NCBI RefSeq assembly: GCF_947166415.1
Contig: NZ_CAMVEE010000007.1
Span: 1-60,199 of the forward strand
Source of the DNA: an uncultured Methanobrevibacter sp.
Lineage (GTDB): Archaea; Methanobacteriota; Methanobacteria; Methanobacteriales; Methanobacteriaceae
Length of the DNA stretch: 60,199 nucleotides
Reading direction: 5' to 3'
The notes below the pieces were generated by a model that saw only the letters and a program-made list of their open reading frames with translations, was not told the origin of the DNA and did not search any database. A program made the translations under genes and the position numbers. The stretch's first letter is position 1. Every line of letters begins with the position of its first letter. This document shows positions 27,419 through 36,232 of this stretch, one piece after another.

Positions 27419-29201
27419 CTTTTTGATATTTTGCATAAAAACCATCAGTATCAGCATATATTGTGTAAAAACCGAATTCTTCTGCTTTTTTAATTGATGA
27501 TTTGATGTATTGTCTTCCCCATGATGTAATTGCCTTTGCACATTCAAATGAATACCATCTAAACCTTGGAAAACCATAAATACCATACATTGTATTTGCC
27601 AACCTTTTGATGGCCTGCTGCTGAACGTTTAAGGATTTCTTTTCTGTTTCATCTTGAGATTCCTTCATTTCACGTTTGAGTCTGAATCTTTCCTGCAGGA
27701 TCTTATCGATGACTGAAGGAATAAATCCTTGAGGAGATTTCTTAAATTTCAATCCGTGTTCAGGAGAAATGTTATAATCGTCTTCATTTTCAACATCCCC
27801 AAGAACCATAACGTCGGGTGAGATGTTTTTGGATATAATCAAACTCGGATATAGGCTTCTGAAATCGAATTGCACCAAATTTTCGTGAAGGCCTGTTTCA
27901 GGTTCCCTCACATAACCGCCTTCATTGTCTTCTGCATTGGCGCGGTCTAAGAAATTAGCTCCCTGCTTGTTTGGAACCACTTCACCATCAAAATAAGCTT
28001 GTTTTACTAAAAACCATTCTGCCTGCTGACCTGTGGCCATACGGCTAACGTCAAATAATGGCTGACCTATGATACGGGTGAGCTCTAAATTAAGCGGCAA
28101 TGTCTGCTCTGCAATCTTCAATGTGGATACCACATCATCAAGGGAATAATCGAACAGGTTATCCAATTCCTCACCACCATTGTCCCAAAATTCCCAAATC
28201 CTCTCACCAGGAACATCTATCTTTTCCTCACCAAAGAGCTCATAATAAACTCTTTCAAGAGTGTATCTTTCTAAAGTCATGTATCTTCTCATTACTAAAT
28301 ACAAATCAACATGAATCAATCCATTAAATGAAGCTGCATTTGCGTATCCCCTTCTGATATACTTTACATCAGATCCATCCATACCAATATCCAAATCAAC
28401 ACCTAGGATTTTGGCCCTGTCCTTAAGGTATGGGAAATCGAAATTATCTGAATTGTAACCTACAATAATGTCAACATTATTCTCTTTAATAATCCTTACA
28501 AACTCCTCAATCATTTCCTTTTCAGAACCTACATGATTTACGAAATCATCCCTATCAGCAGAGTTTGTCTTTGTTGATATTACCTGGTTGATGCCGAAAT
28601 TGCTTGCAACTCCAATCATGATGATTTCATCATCTTCTGAGTTCGGCATTCCGTGAGGATTTCTGACTTCAAGGTCAAAACTTAGAATTCTGAATTTTTG
28701 AGGGTATTCGCTTGCGCGCCTTAGCTTATCAGTTAACTTGATTATTTTGACATCCTGCTTTTTGGAATCCAAATTAAGAAAAGACTCCTCTTCCTCACCT
28801 ATTGCGGTTACTTCAGTCATAGGGATTACGTCCCTGTCCATCAGATATCTCCTATAAAATGGGATGTCAAATTCCCTAATCTGCATGACTCCTTCAAGAT
28901 CCCTTAAAGTATCTCTATTCTTTGCAAGTTCTTGAGGATGCTTGAAAGTTACTTTAATGAATTCCTTTTCAATCTGAAAGTCCTTTTTGACAATCCTTTC
29001 AGCACGCACATCCTCCAGATTTTCATGAATTTCATTTATGCATTTATCGATTTCATCTGAAACGACATATAAATAAGGTTCAAAAGTGTCATCCAAAAGA
29101 ATTACATTCTTGTCTCCCTGTTTTGAAAACAAACGGATGACTGGTTTTTCATCAAAAGTCACATAATCTATGTCAAGAATGACAACATTTTCCTGCATCA
29201 T
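27408..29201 (-). CDS. polB: Family B DNA polymerase, large N-terminal part of a split enzyme (PolB1)
   Basis: Large part of the split family B DNA polymerase of Methanobacteriales, 597 residues. The 3'-5' exonuclease motifs are present: FDLE with Asp176 and Glu178, YNSDNFDFPYL from 249, and YSLDD at 352-356. Polymerase motif A (FDFRSLYPSLI, Asp446), motif B (KRLANTMYG, 532-540) and motif C (YADTDG, Asp584 and Asp586) follow. The chain then ends 11 residues after motif C, so the thumb must come from a separate small gene as in Methanothermobacter. The first ATG overlaps the stop of the preceding permease gene, and the ATG at 29198 has better spacing from AGGTGAT. Confidence 0.93.
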   Translation of the reverse strand: MMQENVVILDIDYVTFDEKPVIRLFSKQGDKNVILLDDTFEPYLYVVSDEIDKCINEIHENLEDVRAERIVKKDFQIEKEFIKVTFKHPQELAKNRDTLRDLEGVMQIREFDIPFYRRYLMDRDVIPMTEVTAIGEEEESFLNLDSKKQDVKIIKLTDKLRRASEYPQKFRILSFDLEVRNPHGMPNSEDDEIIMIGVASNFGINQVISTKTNSADRDDFVNHVGSEKEMIEEFVRIIKENNVDIIVGYNSDNFDFPYLKDRAKILGVDLDIGMDGSDVKYIRRGYANAASFNGLIHVDLYLVMRRYMTLERYTLERVYYELFGEEKIDVPGERIWEFWDNGGEELDNLFDYSLDDVVSTLKIAEQTLPLNLELTRIIGQPLFDVSRMATGQQAEWFLVKQAYFDGEVVPNKQGANFLDRANAEDNEGGYVREPETGLHENLVQFDFRSLYPSLIISKNISPDVMVLGDVENEDDYNISPEHGLKFKKSPQGFIPSVIDKILQERFRLKREMKESQDETEKKSLNVQQQAIKRLANTMYGIYGFPRFRWYSFECAKAITSWGRQYIKSSIKKAEEFGFYTIYADTDGFYAKYQKEKK

Positions 29202-30217
29202 TCATCACCTAAAATATACTCGTTTCGGTAACTGTCTAAAACGGCATAAGTTATTCCTAAAATCAAAGGTCCAACGATAAAACCAACTATTCCATAAACC
29301 AATGGTCCGGAAAGGAATCCTATTAGCAGGATTAATGGATGTATGTCTGCATAATGGCTTGATAAAGCTGGTCTGATATACATGTCGACAGTGCTTAGGA
29401 AAAATCCGAACAGCAACACCACTATCGCTCTTGGATAGTTGCCGCTGAATATGTCTATGAAGAATAATGCCCAATAGATTGGCCATGGCCCAAATACTGG
29501 AATCAACTGAAGTATGCCTGTTAAAACACCTAAAAATATTCCGAATGGATATCCTAAAATTGAATAACCTATACATGCAAAAATACCAATGATAACAGAA
29601 GTTAAAAAGTGTCCATAAAATATGCTTCTTAAAACATCCTTAACAGACTGGATAGTGTTATCGAAAAAGTCTTTGGAATCATCCGGAACGAATGAACGGA
29701 TGAATTCTATACATTTTCCCCCATCGCGAACAAAATAAAATATAGAACAAACCAATATAAATAAATCTAAAGTTATGTTTGCCAGTTTGCTTGCAAATTT
29801 AACAATATAATTTAAAATGGAAGTGCCAACTCCGGAAATTACAGATTCAATACTTGAAGCAATGGAATTGACATCTAGATTTGGCAAATACATTGATGCC
29901 AAATTAATGGTTCCTTGGAGATTTGCATTCGAATTGTTGGCTAAAACCCATGTTACAAATGCTGAAACCTCAAAAACAATATATGCGATTAACAGTATCA
30001 AAGGAATCAATACAAGAACCATCGCCAATAAAATGGAAATGGAAGAATATTTTAATTTGCTTTGAATTTTCAAGGCAACTGGCCTAATTCCATAGGCTAG
30101 AATAGCCCCCAAAATAACCATATTCAAAACAGGAAATATTATCATTAAAGAAACTACTAACAAGAATATTATCAGCAATACGGGCGGAGTTAAGTGTTCT
30201 TTAATATCTAATCCCAT
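29198..30217 (-). CDS. AI-2E family (PerM-like) permease
   Basis: A 339-residue membrane protein of the AI-2E/PerM family with about eight hydrophobic segments. The typical family features are the two N-terminal hydrophobic hairpins, a hydrophilic middle with FVPDDSKDFFDNTIQSVKDV, and a C-terminal set of helices including YPFGIFLGVLTGILQLIPVF and the late segment YIRPALSSHYADIHPLILLIG. Members have been linked to autoinducer-2 export, organic molecule export or Na+(Li+)/H+ exchange, and the substrate here is unknown. The gene overlaps polB by 4 bp and lies 12 bp downstream of pyrK. Confidence 0.88.
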   Translation of the reverse strand: MGLDIKEHLTPPVLLIIFLLVVSLMIIFPVLNMVILGAILAYGIRPVALKIQSKLKYSSISILLAMVLVLIPLILLIAYIVFEVSAFVTWVLANNSNANLQGTINLASMYLPNLDVNSIASSIESVISGVGTSILNYIVKFASKLANITLDLFILVCSIFYFVRDGGKCIEFIRSFVPDDSKDFFDNTIQSVKDVLRSIFYGHFLTSVIIGIFACIGYSILGYPFGIFLGVLTGILQLIPVFGPWPIYWALFFIDIFSGNYPRAIVVLLFGFFLSTVDMYIRPALSSHYADIHPLILLIGFLSGPLVYGIVGFIVGPLILGITYAVLDSYRNEYILGDE

Positions 30218-30229
30218 TTTATCACATCT

Positions 30230-31030
30230 TTAATATTTAACTCCAGAAGCGTCCCTTCTGTATTTCGCAAATTCAGTAATTTGAACTATCTTATCATTTT
30301 CAAAAACAGGTCCCTCAACGCATATTCTCCATCCTTCGCTGTCAACGCAACATTGGCCACATACTCCCAAAGCGCATTTCATGTATCTTTCAAGGGAATA
30401 TTGTGCAGGTATTTTGGAGTTTTCAAGAATATCAAATATTCCTTTCATCATTATTTCAGGACCGCAGACAAATGCATAATCATAAGTTGTGCTTTCAAGC
30501 AGGTCATTAAGGCAATCAGTTGCAAAACCTTCAAATCCGAAACTTCCATCATCAGTGCATGGATGTACGTCAACTCCCATATCCTCTAAAGACTCAATAT
30601 ATAATAATTCATCTTTTGTTTGGGCTGCAGATATGACACTGACTTCATTGCCCTTATTGATTAAATCGCTTGCTATTGCATTGATTGGAGCCATTCCCAC
30701 TCCACCTCCAATAGCTATAATCTTTTTACCTTCAAATGAATTGTCAAAGCCATTTCCATAACTGCCTCTGACACCGATCTGGTCGCCGACTTTTAGATCG
30801 TGCAATTGAGAGGTGAACTCTCCGATGTTTTTGACTGTAATTGCCAATTCGTTATCATTAATTTGGGCAATTGACATTGGTTTTTCGTTTTTAAAATTCC
30901 AAACCATGACAAACTCTCCGGGATTAGGTTTTCCAACAGATTCATAGTCCCAATCAAATTTAAAAGTTTTAATTGTAGGAGTTTCTTCAATAATTTCTGT
31001 TATTTCTACTATTTTCGGTTCGTTAATCAT
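30230..31030 (-). CDS. pyrK: Dihydroorotate dehydrogenase electron transfer subunit
   Basis: PyrK passes electrons between the PyrD flavin and NAD through FAD and a [2Fe-2S] cluster in pyrimidine synthesis. The 266-residue protein has an N-terminal FAD-binding barrel (PMSIAQINDNELAITVKNIG at 51-70), an NAD site with GGGVGMAPINAIA at 108-120, and four C-terminal cluster cysteines C219, C224, C227 and C237 (CALGVCGQC). It lies 2 bp after pyrD, matching the two-subunit class 1B dihydroorotate dehydrogenase. The gene is intact. Confidence 0.93.
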   Translation of the reverse strand: MINEPKIVEITEIIEETPTIKTFKFDWDYESVGKPNPGEFVMVWNFKNEKPMSIAQINDNELAITVKNIGEFTSQLHDLKVGDQIGVRGSYGNGFDNSFEGKKIIAIGGGVGMAPINAIASDLINKGNEVSVISAAQTKDELLYIESLEDMGVDVHPCTDDGSFGFEGFATDCLNDLLESTTYDYAFVCGPEIMMKGIFDILENSKIPAQYSLERYMKCALGVCGQCCVDSEGWRICVEGPVFENDKIVQITEFAKYRRDASGVKY

Positions 31031-31032
31031 TT

Positions 31033-31944
31033 TTACAACTCCCTGTGTGCCAGTCCTACCATCTCATCAATGGATGAGTATCCCTTATCGGACATGAACT
31101 TTTCTAAACCGCTGTTGATTTTGGCAAATACGTCTACACCTTCATCCATAACGGCAGTTCCAATCTGCACTGCTCTTGCACCTGCAAAAATAAATTCCAC
31201 AACGTCTTCAAAGGTGTAAATTCCGCCAACACCAATCAATGGAATGTCAACAGCTTCATAAACAGAATATACATTGCTGATAGCTATCGGTTTAATTGCC
31301 TTTCCACTCATTCCTCCGGACTTATGGAAAAGGACCGGTCGGGCGACATCAATATTGATTTTCATTCCAGGACCCAATGTATTGATAAGAGACAACGCAT
31401 CTGCACCTGCATCTTCACAGGTTTTAGCGATTTCTGTGATATCTGTAACATTAGGTGTCAATTTTGCAATAATCGGAACATCTGATGCATCCTTTGCTGC
31501 TGAGACAATTGTATGGCTTAAATTACAATTCTGTCCGATTGACGCTCCAAATCCTTCCATTGCATGAGGGCAGGAAATGTTCAATTCAATCATGTCAACA
31601 TAATCCTGGACTTCACTCACCAATTTTGAAAATTCATCGGGTGTTGCCCCATAAATGGATGCTATGACAACATTATTTTCATGTTCTATTTTTTTCAATT
31701 CCTCTTTAAAGTTTTCAACACCAGGATTTGAAAGTCCTATTGCATTCAAAATTCCTCCTTCAACAGCCACAGTTGTTGGATTCGGATAGCCTGGGTGAGG
31801 ATTTAAAGAAAAAGATTTTGAAACTACTCCTCCTGCGCCTGATTTTAAAATCCAATTCATTGATGAGGCATTGCTTCCCATAATCCCTGCCGCTAACATC
31901 AGGGGATTCCTGAATTCCACTCCGCAAACATTTGTTTTCAACAT
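31033..31944 (-). CDS. pyrD: Dihydroorotate dehydrogenase, class 1B catalytic subunit
   Basis: FMN-containing catalytic subunit that oxidises dihydroorotate to orotate. The 303 residues carry ELNISCPH with the catalytic Cys125 that marks class 1 enzymes, IAKLTPNVTDI near 158, and the FMN phosphate loop IGVGGIYTFEDVVEFIFAGA near 236-255 followed by VQIGTAVM. PyrK is encoded immediately downstream, which supports class 1B (NAD-linked). A coiled-coil gene lies 24 bp upstream on the same strand. Confidence 0.95.
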   Translation of the reverse strand: MLKTNVCGVEFRNPLMLAAGIMGSNASSMNWILKSGAGGVVSKSFSLNPHPGYPNPTTVAVEGGILNAIGLSNPGVENFKEELKKIEHENNVVIASIYGATPDEFSKLVSEVQDYVDMIELNISCPHAMEGFGASIGQNCNLSHTIVSAAKDASDVPIIAKLTPNVTDITEIAKTCEDAGADALSLINTLGPGMKINIDVARPVLFHKSGGMSGKAIKPIAISNVYSVYEAVDIPLIGVGGIYTFEDVVEFIFAGARAVQIGTAVMDEGVDVFAKINSGLEKFMSDKGYSSIDEMVGLAHREL

Positions 31945-31968
31945 AATATCAACTTTGTAATTAATTGT

Positions 31969-32508
31969 TTAATTAGTTTTTGTTAATTTTTCAATGATTT
32001 CCTGATATTTTTCATTTTGCAATTTCAAGCCAACACTATTGGTCTTATTGGTTTTGATGAGTTCTTCTTTTGATTTGATGAGGTTTTTAATCTGATTGTC
32101 CTGTTTTTCGATAATGATGTCCTTCTGTTTTAATAACTCCTCATAATTCTTTGTAATTTTTTTAAGCTGAAGTTCAAGGTTTTCAGTATTTGATGCGATT
32201 TGGTCTTTATAAGCGTCAATTAATGACCTTAAATATTTCACTTGATCCTGCTTGTCTTCAATGATGATTTCCTTTTCTTTAATCTTTTCTTCCAAATCAT
32301 TCAATTCCTTACTTCTTGCCTTGTCATAATCTATTTTGGTGTCCAGCTTATCTTCCAGATTCTTATTTTGATATTTCAATTTGGTGGAATATATTTTCAG
32401 TTTATTGATTTCTTCTGTTTTTTGAGCGAGTTCCATATTTAGCTCATCTATTTCGGCATTTTTTAGTTCCAATTCATATCTTAAATCGTCCAAACTTTCC
32501 CTTGACAT
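31969..32508 (-). CDS. Coiled-coil protein of unknown function
   Basis: A 179-residue protein that is almost entirely heptad-patterned helix, rich in Lys, Glu, Leu and Asn, for example LDDLRYELELKNAEIDELNM at its start. It has no signal peptide, membrane segment or enzymatic motif. It is read toward pyrD, 24 bp upstream of it, and diverges from nop5 across about 106 bp. It should form an elongated dimer or larger bundle. No family can be assigned and no function is proposed. Confidence 0.75.
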   Translation of the reverse strand: MSRESLDDLRYELELKNAEIDELNMELAQKTEEINKLKIYSTKLKYQNKNLEDKLDTKIDYDKARSKELNDLEEKIKEKEIIIEDKQDQVKYLRSLIDAYKDQIASNTENLELQLKKITKNYEELLKQKDIIIEKQDNQIKNLIKSKEELIKTNKTNSVGLKLQNEKYQEIIEKLTKTN

Positions 32509-32614
32509 ACAATTAATAATTTAAATTTCCTCATAAAAAATACTTTGGAGAGGAAACTGCAAATTTTAGATGAATAGACAATACTTATTAAAAATAAAAT
32601 GAATAATTTATCTT

Positions 32615-33766
32615 ATGGAATGTTATGTAACTTACTGTGTTAAAGGATTTTTAGCTTTTAATAATGAAAACAGATTAATTTCAGAAAAATTATTTCCGGA
32701 AGATGAAGTGCTCGACAGATTAGCTGACATTGATGATAAAAAGATTGTAGCTGAAGAGATTGAAATAATCGAAGAGCTGTCAAAAGATTATGATGAAATA
32801 ATAATCGAATCGAATAAAAGATTGTCTGATTATTCCTGCGATAAAATTAAAATCCAAACACCAAATCAGGGCGGAGAATACTTGAGAAGCAACTATGCTG
32901 AATTTGGTTTGGATAATGATGCACTTGCTGAAATTTATCAGAATTTTGCAATTTATAGGATTAAAAAAGAATCTGCAGGAGAAGACAAACATCTGATACA
33001 GGCCATCAATTCCATAGACGAAATAGATGAGGCAATATCCAAACTAATCGAAAGGATAAGGGAATGGTATGCACTATACTTCCCTGAAATGGAAGTCATC
33101 AGAAATAATGAGACATACATTAAGCTGATTTCACAAAATAAAAGCAAGGAAGAGATTATAAAAGCAAAGCCTGATGCATTCCCGGGGGACATTATAGATC
33201 TCGAAGAGGATATCAATCCGCAAGACATAGAAATAATGAATAATTATGCCAATTCCATTTATGAACTTCAAAAATCAAGAAGAAACATTGAAGAATACAT
33301 CGATTTAAAAATGCAAAGCGTTGCACCGAACTTGAGACTTTTGGTTGGTTCGACACTTGGTGCTAAACTGATTTCACATGCAGGTGGAATTAAAAGGCTT
33401 GCCCTATATCCGTCAAGTACCGTTCAAATAATGGGTGCTGAAAAGGCATTGTTCAGGCATTTGAAGAGCGGAGACAGACCACCCAAATATGGTTTGATCT
33501 ACCAGCATCCTCAAGTGAGAGGCGCAAAATGGTGGAATCGTGGAAAAATAGCCAGAATGTTGGCAGGTAAAATATCCTTAGCCGTCAGAAGAGATGTTTT
33601 TACTAAGACATTCGATGAAAATGTTTTTGAAGATTTCAAGAAAAGAGTTGAAGAGATAGAAAAAGAGAATCCGTTTCCAACAAAGACCTCCAAAAGAAGA
33701 AGTGAAGAGAAAGCCAAATCCAAAAATAAGAAGAGAAAATCCAGAAAGAAAAAGAAAAGGAGATAG
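32615..33766 (+). CDS. nop5: Nop5 (NOP56/58-type) C/D box RNP core protein
   Basis: Scaffold of the archaeal C/D box ribonucleoprotein that directs 2'-O-methylation of rRNA and tRNA. The 383-residue protein has an N-terminal fibrillarin-binding domain, a central coiled coil, and the NOP domain with GSTLGAKLISHAGGIKRLA near 244-262 and SSTVQIMGAEKALFRHL near 266-282. It ends in a lysine/arginine-rich tail of about 30 residues (KKRKSRKKKKRR). It is followed after 3 bp by fibrillarin, the standard archaeal arrangement. Confidence 0.95.
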   Translation: MECYVTYCVKGFLAFNNENRLISEKLFPEDEVLDRLADIDDKKIVAEEIEIIEELSKDYDEIIIESNKRLSDYSCDKIKIQTPNQGGEYLRSNYAEFGLDNDALAEIYQNFAIYRIKKESAGEDKHLIQAINSIDEIDEAISKLIERIREWYALYFPEMEVIRNNETYIKLISQNKSKEEIIKAKPDAFPGDIIDLEEDINPQDIEIMNNYANSIYELQKSRRNIEEYIDLKMQSVAPNLRLLVGSTLGAKLISHAGGIKRLALYPSSTVQIMGAEKALFRHLKSGDRPPKYGLIYQHPQVRGAKWWNRGKIARMLAGKISLAVRRDVFTKTFDENVFEDFKKRVEEIEKENPFPTKTSKRRSEEKAKSKNKKRKSRKKKKRR

Positions 33767-33769
33767 GCC

Positions 33770-34411
33770 ATGAAAGTTTATTTTAAAAATGGAAATGTTG
33801 CAACTAAAAATATGACACCAGGCATATCAGTTTATGGCGAAGAGTTGATTGGTGAAGATGAAGAATATAGAATATGGAATCCTAGACGTTCAAAATTAGC
33901 TGCAGCGCTCTTAAATGGATTAGAAAATCTGGAGCTTCTGGACACTTCAAAAGTGCTGTACCTTGGTGCATCAACTGGAACAACCGTGTCCCACATTTCA
34001 GATATAGTACTTGATGGACGAGTATATGCCGTTGAATTTTCACCGACAACAGCCAAAAAACTGGTTCAGCTTTCAAGACAAAGACTTAATATTGCTCCGA
34101 TTTTAGGTGATGCAACCAAACCGAAAGGATATCTCAACATTGTCGAAAAATCAGACTTAGTGTACTGTGATGTGGCCCAGCCAACACAGACAGAATTGTT
34201 TATGAGGAACATGAACTTATTCTCAAGTGAAGATGGAGTGGGTCTTTTAATGATTAAGGCTAGAAGCATAGACGTAGTACAAAAACCTAAAAAGATTTTC
34301 AAGGAACAAGAAAAGAAATTGAAAGAAAAAGGTTTTAAAATTATTGAAAAAGTAAAACTGGAACCATACGAAAAAGACCATATTGCATTGTTAGTGGAAA
34401 AAAATTTTTAA
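33770..34411 (+). CDS. flpA: Fibrillarin-like rRNA/tRNA 2'-O-methyltransferase
   Basis: Catalytic subunit of the C/D box RNP, using S-adenosylmethionine to methylate ribose 2'-OH at sites chosen by guide RNAs. The 213-residue protein starts MKVYFKNGNVATKN. It has the conserved EEYRIWNPRRSKLAAALLNG near 31-50, the SAM site VLYLGASTGTTVSHIS near 62-77, VYAVEFSPTTAKKL near 85 and VYCDVAQPTQTELFMRN near 125. It is coupled to nop5. The 644-bp stretch after it has no gene but holds a long inverted repeat. Confidence 0.95.
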   Translation: MKVYFKNGNVATKNMTPGISVYGEELIGEDEEYRIWNPRRSKLAAALLNGLENLELLDTSKVLYLGASTGTTVSHISDIVLDGRVYAVEFSPTTAKKLVQLSRQRLNIAPILGDATKPKGYLNIVEKSDLVYCDVAQPTQTELFMRNMNLFSSEDGVGLLMIKARSIDVVQKPKKIFKEQEKKLKEKGFKIIEKVKLEPYEKDHIALLVEKNF

Positions 34412-34489
34412 AAAAAATCAAGTAATTTTTTAAGCCAAATCACTAAAAAACAAACAAAGAGATAAATAAAAAATTACTACAAAAATCCC

Positions 34490-35055
34490 AAAAAAGTATT
34501 ACTTAGATACCTTTTTATACTAGAAAATATTAAATAAAATATGCTAATGCAAATAAAATAAAAGTTCATTGAAACGTCCTTTAGGTTGATTCACTCTATT
34601 AATCACTCCATTTAACTAACACCTAAAGGCATGAACTTATTTTATTAAAATACTTATTTTTAGAAGACTTTTTTTTCAAGATAAATTTTGCTTATTTTAT
34701 TTAAAAAAGTATTACTGAATATTGCCCTAATCAGCATATGAAATAGTAGTTATTTGCAGATAATCAAATCAATAATGGGACAATATTGAAACCAATTTTA
34801 CAACATATACAAAAACAGCATTTGAAAATGAAAATACCATACTAGGATAATGACAAAATAAAGAAATTTTAAAATAAAAATTTGAAAATATAATTTTCAC
34901 CAATCCCCAAGTGAAATCAAATCAATTATCTTAATTTTACGAAATAAATAAACAACACCTCATGATAAATCATGGTGAAATATTGATTATAAATTAAATA
35001 ATTTTAAAAGATAATCTGAAAAAAGATAAATAGTAATTGGAGCATCTACATGCAA
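34490..35055. other. Gene-free stretch with large inverted repeat, flanking 14-bp direct repeats, possible ncRNA
   Basis: An inverted repeat spans 34551-34646. The outer arms AATAAAATA and AAGTTCAT (34552-34569) pair with ATGAACTT and TATTTTATT (34631-34646). The inner arms CCTTTAGGT (34578-34586) and ACCTAAAGG (34621-34629) are perfect, and the loop has a further TGATT/AATCA pair (34587-34605). The 14-bp sequence AAAAAAGTATTACT occurs at 34490-34503 and again at 34703-34716, flanking it. A TATA-like TTTTTATAC lies at about 34512-34520 and a T8 run at 34669-34676, so a plus-strand RNA of about 130 nt is possible. From 34717 to 35055 I see only AT-rich sequence. Confidence 0.5.
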
Positions 35056-35709
35056 CTATAATTTTTGAGAAATTACATCAAATATTGTTTTTGCAATCTG
35101 TTTTTTGGATGCCAAAGGAACTGATAGTACCTCATCATCAACAATCAGAACCTCATTGTTGTCGGACCCGAAATGGCAACCGTCCCTTGAAATGTCATTG
35201 GCTATTACAAGATCGGTACCAGCATCAACAATCTGCTTTTTAGCGCACTTGATTATCTCATCACGAGAAATGTTAAATTCGGCTTTGAATCCCACTAAAA
35301 AGATATCCGGATTGATTTTTTTGATTTGACGAATGATTTTAGTGGTTGGCTTTAAATTAAGAAATAATGAACTGCTTGAATCGATTTTCTTATCATCCTG
35401 TTTTTTAAATTCAAAATCTGAAACCGCAGCCGCAGAGATGAATATGTCATAGTCGCCTATTATGCTTAAAATAACATCATTCATTTCCTTACTTGTTTCA
35501 ACAGGAATTGTTTCAAAAACAGATGGAATATCAACATTGACATTAGCTACAACCAATGTCAAGTCAGCACCTCGAATATAAGCTTCTTTAGCCAGTTCCA
35601 AACCCATCTTTCCGGAAGATTTATTGGTTATCCCCCTAACAGAATCAATGGGCTCGTAAGTACCGCCCATACTTATCAAAATCTTTTTACCCTTAACCAT
35701 GTTCATCAT
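35056..35709 (-). CDS. coaB: Phosphopantothenate-cysteine ligase domain protein, separate from CoaC
   Basis: This is the CoaB half of coenzyme A synthesis, which joins phosphopantothenate and cysteine. The 217-residue product starts with KGKKILISMGGTYEPIDSVR and ITNKSSGKMG, the nucleotide- and substrate-binding start of the CoaB domain, and has FISAAAVSDFEFK near 108 and VGFKAEF near 148. In most archaea and bacteria this domain is fused behind CoaC. Here CoaC ends with its own stop and CoaB begins at an ATG that overlaps it by 4 bp in another frame. The sizes (168 and 217) add up to a normal CoaBC, so this is a clean split at the domain border. Confidence 0.88.
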   Translation of the reverse strand: MMNMVKGKKILISMGGTYEPIDSVRGITNKSSGKMGLELAKEAYIRGADLTLVVANVNVDIPSVFETIPVETSKEMNDVILSIIGDYDIFISAAAVSDFEFKKQDDKKIDSSSSLFLNLKPTTKIIRQIKKINPDIFLVGFKAEFNISRDEIIKCAKKQIVDAGTDLVIANDISRDGCHFGSDNNEVLIVDDEVLSVPLASKKQIAKTIFDVISQKL

Positions 35710-36212
35710 TTGTTCAAGTTAATAGTTCTTAAAGATTCGAGGACAATATCCTCTTTAGACGAGAATTTTGCTTTGCCTTCATCCATTCTAGGTTTAATAA
35801 AAGTAGCTGAACCTTCCTGCTTGATTTTTTCAATGTTCTCTTTAATGGCTTCATACATTGAATCATGCATGGAAGGGACAAAGATTATCGGCGTATCATG
35901 ACCGTAAGCAGTGATTAATAAAGTTGATATCGGATTGTCAGCTATTTTATGCGCAAATTTGGAAATGGTATTTGCAGTAGCTGGAGCAACAAGAATCAGG
36001 TCTTCCTGAGCATATCTTACATGCTCAATTTTACCTGTCAATTCAGTTACAACTTCCTGGCCTGTTGCAAATTCCATGGAATTTGGATGGATTATTTCAC
36101 AGGCAGCTTCGCTCATGAAACATTTGACATCAACACCATTCCTTTTTAATTCACGGGCCAATTTTATAGATTCGGTAGCGGCTATGCTACCTGTAACGCA
36201 TAATACAATCAT
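35706..36212 (-). CDS. coaC: Phosphopantothenoylcysteine decarboxylase domain protein, separate from CoaB
   Basis: This is the CoaC half, an FMN-dependent decarboxylase of the HFCD family that makes 4'-phosphopantetheine. The 168 residues start MIVLCVTGSIAATESIKLAR (flavin-binding loop) and contain the family motif PATANTISKFAHKIADN near 78-94 and PSMHDSMYE near 114-122, where the PXMNXXMW-type motif is expected. It ends SLRTINLNK just where the linker to CoaB begins in fused proteins. Its TGA stop overlaps the coaB ATG, so translation should be coupled. Confidence 0.88.
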   Translation of the reverse strand: MIVLCVTGSIAATESIKLARELKRNGVDVKCFMSEAACEIIHPNSMEFATGQEVVTELTGKIEHVRYAQEDLILVAPATANTISKFAHKIADNPISTLLITAYGHDTPIIFVPSMHDSMYEAIKENIEKIKQEGSATFIKPRMDEGKAKFSSKEDIVLESLRTINLNK

Positions 36213-36232
36213 TTTAACACCTAAAAAAATAA

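Noticed and set aside
27408..29201. polB as a truncated pseudogene
   Set aside because: All catalytic motifs are intact, and the split after motif C is the normal state in Methanobacteriales.
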